Below are positions 1 to 10,902 of a stretch of 64,000 nucleotides of DNA, piece after piece. The notes under the pieces are model-generated. The model was not told the DNA's origin, made no database searches, and saw only the letters and a program-made list of their open reading frames with translations. This DNA comes from Gamarada debralockiae (taxonomy: Eukaryota; Ascomycota; Leotiomycetes; Helotiales; Hyphodiscaceae), in assembly GCA_002803225.1 (NCBI GenBank), contig NXFV01001672.1:1-64000 (forward strand), given 5' to 3'. The translations under genes and the position numbers were made by a program. Numbering within the stretch: position 1 is the stretch's first letter; each line of letters starts with the position of its first letter.

Positions 1-1970
1 TCATGCCCTCGGCCTCCGCAAATCGTTCTTGATTCTGAAGCGTCAATGCTAGGTTGGCCATGCTCACGAGCGTATCACGGTGCTCCTCCCCTAGCACTCT
101 CCTCCTCGTCTCTAGCACCTGTGTCTCAAGCCGTTCGGCCTCTACCAATCGTCCTTCATTCCGGTACGTCGATGCCAAGTTGGCCATGCTTACGAGCGTA
201 TCAGGATGTTCCTCTCCTAACAGTCTCCTCGTCTCTAGCACGTGTACATCAAGCTGTTCGGCCTCTGCCTCATCAAGTTGCTCGACTAACGATTTCTTGC
301 CCTTCTTATCTTTGCCAGACTTCTTCACTGGTAACTCTTCGGTCGCCTCGACTTCGCGAGCTTTATCTTCAGGGGAAGATGACGACAAAGTGCCTGATGG
401 CGGCTCTTCTTCAATAACTGACGTGGAATCAATCTTGTCAGAGTATTCATCATCGGAGCTCAGATCTTCAGTAATTTCAGTTATATCTTCCACATCGTTG
501 GGTAGCGCAGCAAACGCCAATTGTTCGAAGTGGCCGCCAAGATGAGATTGGAATTGCTTCAGCGTAACATCGCATTTCTGAGAGTTGTTTGCGTCCATGA
601 ATTTTCTTGCAAACTTGAAACATAAAGGACACTCAGTTGCATCTATTCTCTTCTTTTGCCATGATTCCACCTTTCTCGGGTCGACAGATTCATCAGTTCC
701 CGCATGACGATCTTGTAGGTGACTGTGGAGTTCCGGCTTGGAGCGGAGAAGCCTATCGGTGCATAGTTTGCACTCCCACAACTTGCGGTGAAAATTGACC
801 TCGTGCTCAAACCAGTCATGTTGGCTTTCGAACATGTTCAACTCGCATTCGGCGTCTGTGCAAACATAAGGTCTCAGGTCACTCAGGATGTGTTTCCTAA
901 ATACTGATCAGCAACATAATTCGAATAAAGCTCAAATTCTAGACATACTTCCAACGAGCTTTGTCGGCTACCATTTGGAGTCGATGGCAATATGGACATT
1001 CAAAGGTCTCGCCATACTGTACTCTGATACCATTGTCATTCAATGGCAGGCGAGGCGTTCTGAGGATGTTGGTTGCTCCATCTGTGCCACGGCTCGAGTC
1101 GGCGTACTCCGTCACTGGCCGAGCTTGATATCCGACATTTTGGGCTGTATGCACGTCTGCAAAATCGGGCGTTTCCCACTCCTCGGAGACTGGAAAATGT
1201 GTAGAGGCTTTGGTCCCTGACCACATGGTCTTTCCATCTAGGCCATGCTTCAAATTATGAACTTCCTCGAGCCTTTGCTGGTGGTTCTTGCGATAGAGCA
1301 GAAACTGACGCCGTCTCGTGATAGCGAGGCCCAGTCGCTCCATCAGCCATACCTCTGCCGTAGCTTCTGGATACTTGTCTCGAACATGGACTAAATCGCT
1401 GGTTCCATCGAAGTTGGGATAGCGGAGAGCAGCTTTGGCGTACTCGTCTGTTGCCGGCGCCTTCCTAATAGCAATTGACAGGCGAAAAAGGTCGCCGATT
1501 CTGTCTCGTATAGAGTACAAAATTTCCTTTATGTCGGAGGAGGAAGTACCTGGAAGAGCTTCTAATTTTTCAGGAGAAAGCAGCGTTTCTTCTATCCATG
1601 TTCCGTTGACTACATCACCACGAATAATTTCAGAAACTGGAAAAGTTATCAGCAAGTATCCAACGAATTCTCTTGGTAAGAACTAACTGGATTCAAGATC
1701 TTCCTCCAGATAGTCTAGAACCTGATTAATATTGCGTTGAGCCGTTGGATCTTCTCGTATACGATACTCAAGAGAGGTGGGCAAATGACTATCTTGGGTG
1801 GCAGATATATTCCTGGACCATAAACGGTACTTTTGTCTTTGAGATTCCACCTCTCGGAAGGTTATAGTCTCGTCAATCTCTTCATCTGAGTTCTTCCACT
1901 CATTGCATACCTTGTCAAAGAGATTGTGACACAGCTGACTCTTCCCCGCAATGGAAGGCGCGGATAGCAT
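1..1970 (-). CDS. C2H2 zinc-finger / kinesin-light-chain TPR protein, 3' end beyond window
   Basis: The gene runs right to left and leaves the window at position 1. Exons are 1970-1688, 1636-949 and 896-1. Intron 1 (51 nt) is GTTAGT...CCAG with a CTGAT branch site; intron 2 (52 nt) is GTATGT...TTAG. An in-frame TGA lies upstream of the ATG at 1970. The N-terminal third resembles the helical head of fungal C2H2 proteins. Then come finger-like Cys/His groups: ECPYCHRL, YVCTDAEC with later His pairs, WECKLC...H, and ECPLC...HLGGHFEQLA. A Ser/Asp/Glu/Lys-rich linker follows, then at least two tetratricopeptide units of kinesin-light-chain type (GEEHPDTLVSMANLAS and GEEHRDTLVSMANLAL). The family is common in Pezizomycotina; some relatives act like intracellular receptors, but function here is inference. 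The missing 3' part probably holds more TPR units. Confidence 0.8.
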
Positions 1971-2315
1971 GCTTTCACACTTTCACTCTTTGAAGAGGAG
2001 ACTGCTAACAGCAAAGATGGCTCGAGGTCTCAATCCAGTAAGTTGACAATTTAGTTCGAGGATTCATCGAAAACTTCTATACTCAGTGTTTACATAGAGT
2101 AACAGCCTTGCCATGCCAGACACCTTCAGCAAGGTGCGAAGTATGCCGACATCCACGTGTCGGATGCGCATTGGTCATCCGCTTTGCGCCTAATCTATTA
2201 TTACCCTTGCTGTATAATCACCCATTTTCTCGCGACAGCCTCGCCTCGAAAATCTTACAATTAAGAGTCCTCCGTACAAAAGCATCGGTTGAAGCGTTCG
2301 TGCAAAGACAAATTT

Positions 2316-4715
2316 ATGACGATGGAGGTCCTAGGCCTTACTCTTGGCGCCTACCCAGTAGTTTGTCAACTTCTCGATCAGTACAGAGCTGGTGCAAAGT
2401 ACGTGGAGAACTATCGGCAATTTCTCAAAAATTACACGTCTTTCATTACAGACATTAGCTTCCACCAACAGAAGTTTGAAGATTTGCTCTATGACTTAAT
2501 GTGCTTCGGTCCCGAGCCATATCTCACCGGCAGTATCAGCCGTCGGCAGTTCCTAGAGATTGTTAGGAAGGAAGACTACAAGGGCTGGAATGACCCACGG
2601 CTGCATAAGATATTAGCGATACGACTCGATGATAGCTACGAGTTTGCTTTGGAAAGACTGAACGAGGTATGGGAGGCATTCGAGGATCTAGAAAGACTTC
2701 TGCAAGTCCAAGAGGCAAGATCCACAACCTTTTATAGTCATTTTAAAGTCTGAAGTTAGTCTAATCCGCCTCTAGTATCACGAAAGTACAGAGATCGCAG
2801 ACTACTGGCGATTCCAATGGCAGCGCGCAAAGCAGACCTGGTTCCAGCCAGCCTACCTGGAAAAGTGTGGAAAAATGGGAGACCAGATTGATCAGATAAT
2901 GCAAAGAGTAACGAGTTGCGACCAACGCCGAGAACGTGAAATTGCATCAAATTCAGACTCTTTCGGGAGTATTTGGTTGACTGCATTTGAAAACGCTACT
3001 AATCTTTACAATGTCCTAAAGACCGCATGGCGCTGCCGTTGTAGTCTGACGCACAAGACCTTGCTAAATCTGCGGAGCCTTGTAGCTGAGTCTAGACAAC
3101 ACGAGAAGGGAATCAGCCTCATATTTGCTCTCTCATCCTCATCTAACATTGGTATGAGTATTCTTGTTGGCGGAGACAAATGATACTGAAAGAGTTCATG
3201 CTGATGCTAACCCAAGAACTAGACAATCAAAATCTCACCTCATCGCCCCAGGGATCTAAGGAATGGGAAGTGTTCTTGAGAAATCGAGTCTCCACGCGAG
3301 CAACGACTTCTCTATCGGTGCAGGGGACATCATTACCTCCTACCACAACGACGGGATCGTTGATTCAAGCTTCGATTTCAGTGCCTACAGATACCAACAT
3401 TTCAGGAGCCGGGAATTCGACGAACCCTTCAACTTCCTCTGCCACAGACGCGGTCTCAATAGGGAGCTCTATTGTGTTAGGCGGAAAGGAAAGCACAAGA
3501 AGCAAGGGAGGGATTAATGACTCGGAGTCGTTGTCAATATCTTCGAAGACTCACAAGTCGCGACACATCGGAGCGCTGTTCTCTAAGTTTAGGTCAAAGA
3601 AAGCCTAGATGCCGCTTCTGCATAGTTTTTACTGACTTTACTGCAGGAGCTCTAAGAAATCTAGTGTCAACTCGACTAGCTTAGCGCACTCTCAGAACAT
3701 ATCATCCCATACGATTCCAAAGCCTTTTAAGGTCCAAGAGCATATGCTACCCAGCTCTCCTCGGGTCTTCTCCCCACAGAATCTCTCCCAGAGCGTCTCA
3801 GCATCATCTACACTTGATGTTCCAGATTCATCGGAGACCATCCTATCCCCGCCAGCCTCAGCAGGCCCTGTGAACACAGATTCATCACACGACTTGGCAG
3901 GCACACAGGCTATACCAGACCTCTGCAGAGCATTATGGACGTCCAAAGGCGCATCATGTCTGGGCTATCTGGGCAATGAACACGATTCGCATAACTGTCT
4001 TCAATTGTTCTGCAAAAAGACTGCCACTATTCCAGAAGCGGGCTCAAAGTCAACAAGGACATTAAAGGACCTTCTAGGCCTCTCTCCTACGATCTTCTCC
4101 CGAAGTCAAAAGGCTCTAGTGGCATTGACACTTACGAAAGCTATATTACATCTACACACAACCAAGTGGGTAGATGAAAACTGGACTAATGAAGACGTCT
4201 TATTCAGGAAACAGGGTAGCAGTGTTGTATTCGAAGATGTCTATTTCACCAGAGAGTTCCCATCCTTCGTATCAACTTCATCTCCGCTTCCATCATTACC
4301 GAATGAAGGCGTACAAAGTACAGATGAAGAGCAGCAAAAGTCGTCCAAAGCGGAAGTCGCAGCCAAGATTGCCAGACTCCGCAACTCACTCGAATGCCTC
4401 GGCATAGTGTTGGTAGAACTCAGCATCGGAAAGTCTCTCGAATCTCTCGAGGAATTCGCACTTTTTCAAGGCGGCAAAAGCAAATTCACAGACGACCCTG
4501 ATCACGCAACATTGTGCGAGTTTGCAAAGGATGATAGCACTTTGGACACGGTATCGAGCAACGAGCCTCGGTACTATGACTCAGTTCAGTGCTGCTTTTG
4601 GCCTCGGAACCTAGCTACTGTCCGCAATCGATGCTACGAAGATGTTATAGAAGATTTGTACAACGAAATAGTTTCACCACTGTTGAAGCTCAATCAAAAT
4701 TGGCGCTCACAGTGA
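2316..4715 (+). CDS. DUF7580 domain protein, 734 aa in the spliced model
   Basis: Proposed exons are 2316-2705, 2776-3151, 3217-3586 and 3647-4715. The start is the ATG of MTMEVLG, because the longer open frame begins with TTG. The N-terminus (GLTLGAYPVVCQLLDQYRAG) and the segment ESTEIADYWRFQWQRAKQTW resemble fungal DUF7580 proteins. The C-terminal half has the usual LTLTKAILHLHTTKW...W block and ends in an RCYEDVIEDLYNEIVSPL-like helix. A Ser/Thr-rich linker lies between. DUF7580 proteins are often neighbours or N-terminal parts of fungal NLR-like and kinase-like proteins; the biochemical role is unknown. Intron 2 (branch GCTAAC) and intron 3 (branch CTGAC) are convincing. Intron 1 needs a poor GTCCAA donor, so that junction may instead be a mutation. 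No NB-ARC or NACHT domain is visible. Confidence 0.7.
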
Positions 4716-5217
4716 CAGCTGAAAGGGTGACAGCAAAGTCCTTCGAGCAGTCTTGTTAAAGGAGCCAGAAGGGGTCTTAATGGTTACTTAGTATGTATAG
4801 ATGACAAGAAAATCGAACCCATTGCAACCCTCTCCATGATGATACGACCAAGCCACCACTAGAGTCACTACCTAGTACTCCATCTATAGCATCCACGCAC
4901 GCAATTCCCGGCCGTTTAGCTTGAAATCGAAATATATTATCTAGCTAGGACTACTATTGATATTCTCGAGTTTCAGGCTCGAGAAGTTGCGTACGCAATT
5001 GATATTGCTCGAAAACCTAGGCAATGATGGGGCGGATTACATTAGCGCAGTAATCAGTTGATCTGCCACGCAAACTCCCCTCCGATATCCTTCTTATATA
5101 GTGCGAGAAGTATAGTTGATTTGTGATAAGTACTCTGTATCAAAACAGTTTCACCTTCAAAATGCACAGGAGAGCAGAATAACTTGTAAAGAATCAAGAA
5201 CATTACATCAAGCTCGA
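4716..5217. other. Intergenic stretch between DUF7580 gene and DUF3435 relic
   Basis: AT-rich. I see no open frame with family features, no RNA gene and no clear repeat here. It separates the 3' end of the DUF7580 gene from the 3' end of the minus-strand DUF3435 relic. Confidence 0.5.
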
Positions 5218-6950
5218 AGAGTGATACAGTGTAGTCGCTACATGATTCTTGAAGTGCTGCAAGTCATTGAGAACGAGTCCTTCGGACCGGCAAACTGGAT
5301 GGCAACAGAATATCCTCTGGCTTGCTGTGATATCTCCAAGTGGCTATCCACATGGTTCATCATTTTGTTAGGGTGGCGTAGGTCCGTGTCTGGTACTCAT
5401 AAGTATGTTGATATCCGATAAATATAATACATTAAGTTTTCTTACAGATGAGAGAGAAAGGGTCTTTAGGTAGAGGCTGCTCCTCGGATGACTCTGAACA
5501 TGCATTACTTGGGCGCTGGCGACACTGGGCTTCTTGACAATAGAAGAGTGCTACCATTAAGTCGATGGCACGGATCCAGCGACTGACGATATCACTTGGG
5601 CTGAGATGTTTAGAGAGACCACATATCACCTCCTGGAGCCAGGTTCGCTCTAGAAGCTGGTGATGGACAACAGGCTCGATGTACTTGTCTGCAGCGACCT
5701 TCCTCACTTGCCTCTCTAATTCTTCGTTATTGATACGATAGAAATAATCTCACTGGTACTTCAACTTAATTTACTGCGAACGCTGCTTCTGGAGCGACTC
5801 GATTTGCTGACGTAGTTTTTCGCACTCTGCACGGATATCAGGTATCGCTTGGCTGCAAAACCGAATGTGTTTCGAAATTCCTCGCACTCTTTTCTGAGCT
5901 CTGTCATCTCTGGATCAGGGGGAGGGTGTCCATGGCCTCTTTTAGCACATTCACTGGAGCACGCGGATCACAGGTAGGTGTAAAGGCACGGAGAAATCCG
6001 GCGTCTGTAGGCTAGTCCAGAACTGTATCTTAGACAATGAACCTGACCTTCTTATTGATATACGACCTGTAAAAGCTTCTAGTCTGAGGGTTGTGTCTTA
6101 AGAACATGGTCACGAACAGCTGTTATAGCTACCCCTAGAAAAACTGTCAGCGAAAATAAATGGTAACACAAAGAGGGTCTTACCGTCGACTACATTCTCA
6201 GTACCCCTGCGGAAACAGTAGCTGGTTTAGCTTCTGCACCAGGCCGGCATTCTAGCCTAGGCGGTCGACGTAAATAATAAAAGTTGACTAGCGGAGGGCC
6301 TTGTGCTTCGATGTTCCTAGCCTATCAAGTCCGTATTGCCTGCCGGAAGACTGGTTTCTTGAGCGTCTCCGGCTTCTAATACACTAGGATTGCTTTTGAT
6401 AGCATCCTGTAAGTTTCTTGTAAAGAAGGGCTTGGGGTAAATAGAACTATCCACCACGATCGCGTTGTCCTTGATTGCAATAGCTAGGATATGGCAAATA
6501 GGACAGAGCATTGGAAGAGCTTTTTCGTGGAATAGAAGGTAGTTCTAGAGGTGTCATGTTAGCGGGATAAGATTTATGGTTGAAATACATGGTTTGGGTT
6601 TCCTACCCGCTCCTTCATAATAAGCTAGAGTTATCTTCATCGCGAGAAGATCGCGTCCTCTAAGGGTAGGATCCTGAACAATCTACAGGCGAATATTCTA
6701 GTTTGCGAGTGGAAGCCTTCCCATTTGCTGCATCCACTAGCTCGGCTGGCCGGCAGCAAGTATAGATCAAGGGAAGTATGATTGTTGCAAGGGCCAGACG
6801 GTGATCCTCAATTGGAAATGTAGACGTGTTCCGAGCCCAGAGGTAGGTGAGGAGGAGGTTGAGGTCGTCTCCTCCTAGCACTGGCTTGTGTTGCGAGGTC
6901 ATAAATGTGGAATGTGAAAACAGCTTGACATTTAGAGAGTAGTGATCCAA
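5218..6950 (-). pseudogene. Decayed, 5'-truncated DUF3435 gene (FluG-domain / Starship-captain-like tyrosine recombinase family)
   Basis: Pieces of one protein can be read on the minus strand in the right order but in several frames. Near 6880-6700: KPVLGGDDLNLLLTYLWARN, then TSTFPIEDHRLALATIILPL and CCRPAEL. Near 6620-6340: MKITLAYYEGAGRKPKP, then FHEKALPMLCPICHILAIA. Near 5930-5780: PEMTELRKECEEFRNTFGFA and ECEKLRQQIESLQKQ. Near 5750-5432: DYFYRINNEELERQVRKVAA, VVHHQLLERTWLQEVICGLS, PLPKDPFSLIC. Near 5395-5218: NKMMNHVDSHLEI and CCHPVCRSEGLVLNDLQHFK. This order (hydrophobic RPxAL block, CPIxHxLA block, Cys/His C-terminus) is the DUF3435 signature as I know it. Stops and frame changes interrupt it, and no N-terminal part is visible upstream. 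It is a relic and cannot encode a working recombinase. Confidence 0.75.
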
Positions 6951-7077
6951 GGGCTATATATACAGCGTAGTGACTCATACCCTAGGCCAAGTGGGCTATG
7001 TCTCAGATGTCACGTTCCAACAACCTAGCCAAGCAGCAAGTTTAAGCAATTCTCAGACGACAACGAGCAGGAAGGCA

Positions 7078-8787
7078 ATGCCGCCGTCTTCAAAGGTGCC
7101 AGCCTCAGATGGAGAGGCTTTAGGAAATGAACGTCAAAGTGACTCGGTGGGCGACGCCGCCTTCCGCATAGTGCCGGAAATCCAAACAGTCTGCCTCTCA
7201 ACTTCTGAGCCTCAGCAAAACACCCTCACTCAATACTTCTCCAAAGTACCGCAACACTTTAGGCAGAGCAGCCAGGATAACGAGGATATAGAACGCGACG
7301 AAACCACTTCACTTGAAGTTGCCTTGGAAAATAAATCGCCCCACTTTGCGCAGAGTAAGCCGGATAACAACGATGCACAGGATATGGAGACGGTCTCATG
7401 CGACTTTGCCTTGGAGAATCAAATAGCCGAGGAGCCGCATTCGCCATCTACCATCGTGGAGGATGACTATTTTCAAGACTTAAACATCCATCAAGAACAC
7501 CTAACCACAGAACTGTACCGCCACAATGGCAAACGGACGACGGATTGAAATTCCAAATTGTGGCGGGTGGTATACTGCTCGGTTTGAAATCCTCGTTGGT
7601 CTTGGTACTACGGAGGCTTTTTGTTCCTGCAAAACTTCCAACGGGTACTACAAGAATCGAATGGACTTGACGCTGCGGATACGTCTCTTCCGACAATTTC
7701 ACTGGGACTCCTGAAGCTATTGGAGCTCTTGAGCGCGAGCTCAACCAAAGCAAGATACTTCGCCGCGTGAGGGTAACAACCGAGCGCTCTAGTCTTCTCT
7801 ATGAATTCCTGGTATCAATTCAGAACGTCATTACAGGACCTTTACGGCATCACGTATCAAGTGACTCTTCCAATGCAGGGTCAATCAGCAGTAGGCCCCT
7901 GGAAAGTTTGGGTGTTGATTCTCAAAGTAGTGACAATGGATCAAACATGGAGCCGTCGCTTGACAGTCCCGGTGACATCCGGTACAGCTAGAGCCTCTCA
8001 CCGGAAACATCAGCTCTCTCGAAAGCCGGTCTACAAGAACAATAGAAGTTTTCTACATGTCTGTTTGATATCGGACGCAACAAATGTCTTAAGGTGATAG
8101 AACTTGGTTCTCATAATACCTACCTACCCAACTGCGACCAAGAGCTATCAAAAGATTGAAGACAATATTTGAACGAGAGTGGTGGAAAGGTCACGAGTTG
8201 TTCTAAACTCAAGGCAATTTGATTCGTGCAGATGAGCCGATTCTTTCGATCACGGTGACAGGGTTCCAATCTGTCCCAGTAATATAAAGTAAAGTCTAGT
8301 TCAAGAAGTTTGAGTTGTGGCGCCACGGCCATGTCGACCATCTAGTGGAGAATATGTTACCCAAAAACACAGCAGAATATGAGTTTCTTAAAAAGCCAGG
8401 GTGGAAAGAAATGGACCCACATCATCTGCCCAGTCTCCTTGTGCATCTGTATCACAAGCCAGAAGATTTCGGCGATGACGCAGCGTTTCTGCTTCGTGTG
8501 CCAAGCGAAAGAGCGAGTGCCTGATTTACAGAAAATTGACAAAAAACAATGAAGTGGCGAACATTGGGTATGGCATTCATCTGCAACAAGGACTCGCTGA
8601 GGTGTGGTTTCAAATCATTGTGATAATCACAACAGGAATTTTGGCTGTTCTTACCAGCATATTGATTGATAAAATGCGTGGTAGTGAACAATTATCATTT
8701 CCATGGACAGTTTGTAGTTTCCTACGGGGTATATTTATGGTGCTTCTAAACATTTGGAGGACCAGTTCAGAGAACAATATTCTATAG
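7078..8787 (+). pseudogene. Decayed gene: acidic N-terminal half with PIP-box-like motif, C-terminal membrane segment
   Basis: The first frame is open from about 6964 to 7548, with its first ATG at 7078. It holds QNTLTQYF at 7216-7239 and two similar units of about 30 residues (PHFRQSSQDNEDIE... and PHFAQSKPDNNDAQD...). Downstream, coding-like pieces continue on the same strand with frame changes and stops: ESNGLDAADTSLPT, then EAIGALERELNQSKILRRV, CLFDIGRNKCLKVIELGSHN, RLKTIFEREWWKGHELF, NMLPKNTAEYEFLKKPGWKE, HHLPSLLVHLYHKPEDFGDD. Last comes LQQGLAEVWFQ followed by a hydrophobic stretch (IIVIITTGILAVLTSILI). I do not recognise the family. One decayed gene is the simplest reading; a short intact 5' gene plus a relic is the alternative. 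Confidence 0.45.
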
Positions 8788-9045
8788 CTTGAGCTTTGGA
8801 GGCTCAGCTAAATATTGATAGCATGAAAACAAAATGCACCAATGGCTCAGAGACATTGAGTGACTTTTGACTCCAGAGTGCATAACATAGAGGAAACGTC
8901 GGTCCGGGAGGACACAGCCGAAGCTCAAAGCGGCCGCAAACTGTTCTTGAAGTGACAATATTTCCCCCTTTTGGTGCTGCATTAGTTCTGGCAAGGCCAA
9001 AATCCATGACACTGAGCTCCCCGAATTTATTTCGAATGGACTCTG

Positions 9046-10044
9046 TTATGAAGTTCTTGACCTCTGAATCCTCGGTTCTCCGCGTTCCTTTTTCAGCACC
9101 TCAAGTATGGGTGCGTAATTCCTTTCAATGGCTTCCTGGGGTACTTGGGTGCCATAAGGTGCTGGCGGCTCAATATTCCACGTCCCAAGGGTCCTCGTTC
9201 CCTTGACAGAAGTCTCCAAACAGGTACCTCCTCCGTACTTGCCATCGGTTACCAGTTCAACCATCGCGTTTGCAACATCGTCAGCTGAAATACTATTCTC
9301 CATAGTATAGCCAAATTGCTTCATCTTCTCTGGATAATCTGTCCACAGCGGCGTTCGGACAAGGCTGCACTTATCAGTCATGACGAGTCTTGAGTTTGAC
9401 GGTTGACTTACCCAGGAGCGACTGCGACAACTTTGATTCCCTCCAATCGTTCAAGTTCAGCCATTGATCTCACGAACCCGACGATGGCGTGCTTTGTCGA
9501 ACAATACAATGCTGCTGAAAGTGCTCCCTGAAAACCAGCGAGGGATGCTGTGATCAAGATGACCCCTTTCTTGTTCTTCTGTAGCAACGCACGTATGGCG
9601 ATCCTGGAAAGTTTCAGAGGATGAGTGACGTTGATATCCAGCTGAGAATATCCATCTTCCTCAGTATCATCCCAGAAGTTTGACCATGACTTCAGAGATC
9701 AGTTATGTACCAATTTCAAGGATTAGGATTCATACTGGCTCGAAGACTCCAGCACCAGCTACGTATACATCTGGTACATCGCCAAATTCCTTTTCAGATA
9801 CTTTGATCAAGTTCTCGAGGTCAGCCCGTTTCGTGACATCGCACTTGGTGAACACCGCGGCCTTTGCGCCTTCTCCACTCATGAACTTCTCTCCATCTTC
9901 AGTGAGTTTCAAGTCGGCAACGATTACTCGAGCACCTTGCTGAACAGCAAATCGGGCAAATGAGAGGTTTATACCACTTCCTGCTCCAGTGACTACGGCA
10001 ATTTTGTCTTTGAGTGGGAAGTCCCCAACTGATATGGTGGCCAT
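9046..10044 (-). CDS. Short-chain dehydrogenase/reductase (classical SDR), 301 aa
   Basis: Exons are 10044-9736, 9689-9412 and 9364-9046. Introns are GTATGA...TGAAG (46 nt) and GTAAGT...TGCAG (47 nt, branch CTGAT). The start is the ATG of MATISVGDF; an open extension upstream begins with TTG. The Rossmann fold shows VVTGAGSGI near residue 20 (the cofactor TGxxxGx turn, with Asn after GI), then VIVADLKL, CDVTKRADL, and the catalytic pair in LYCSTKHA (YxxxK), with GVILITASLAGFQGAL holding the Ser. VAPGLVRTPLW is the usual PG motif. It should be an NAD(P)-dependent oxidoreductase of the cytosol, close in architecture to 15-hydroxyprostaglandin-dehydrogenase-like SDRs. The acidic residue after beta-2 (VADL) suggests NAD(H) preference. 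The substrate cannot be told from the sequence. Confidence 0.88.
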
Positions 10045-10902
10045 TGTTGACTCTTTCTCGAACAATAACTTTGGAGAAGTCTATTTATATGACACTTGTC
10101 GTGGAAAACTAGTTCCACGAGGCTGTTGAAGCTCTAGCAATTAATATGCGTTGGTCTGGTTGCGGCAGATTCGAAGTGGGGTAACCCGGATATCGACAGC
10201 CAGTGACGCTAAAGATTACAACTACCGCAAGATGACAGCTTAAGAGTCTGACTGAATCGCGCCCGGAAGGTTTCAGAGGAGAACACCAAATGCCGGGGAC
10301 CGAGGTTGTCAGGTCGAGATCTGCGCCTAGAAGAACCAGAAGATATCCTCGATCCTAACTCCAGGGGGAGAAGATGGTTTATTATACAGTGAGAAGGCAC
10401 AGACATTATGAAATACTGAAGAGCAATAGCAATATTTCGTAAACGCTCAATGTTTCTTTGCTCCCAGCTGAATGACAGGTCGACACTGGATGGTATGGTT
10501 GGAGGACTCGCTTGAACGACGCGAATTGGCCAACTTGCTACTTAACAACCCCCTTGTAAACTTATTGCACTTCCAGAGGTTGAAATTCTTCTCAAATATG
10601 TAACAAAGCAGAATAGATAATAAATGAAAAGAGAGAATGAGAAGGTCACACGTCTTGTGCGTGACATTACCGGGTAGGTAAGAAATGCAAGGATGCCTCA
10701 AATTTTGTCGACGAGGCTGAGGCTGCCAATGTGCAATTTAAATTGCTTATTCCCAACCGTCCTCGATAAATTGTGTTACTCTCCTTAATATCCAGCCAAT
10801 CCTCTCAAAACATCTCCCTCCGAGTCAATTGATTGCTTCTACCTCAAAACTCTCTGCAAAACTACTCTCCCGTCTCCTCAACGTACTGTAACGTCATCAA
10901 CC
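10045..10902. promoter_or_regulatory. Divergent intergenic region between SDR and Sec14-like genes
   Basis: About 860 bp between two genes that start outward, so it must hold both promoters. I see no coding frame with support and no defined regulatory motif that I would name. Confidence 0.5.

Noticed and set aside
2316..4715. Full NLR immune-type receptor
   Set aside because: No P-loop NTPase (NB-ARC or NACHT) domain and no repeat domain are visible; only DUF7580-like parts.
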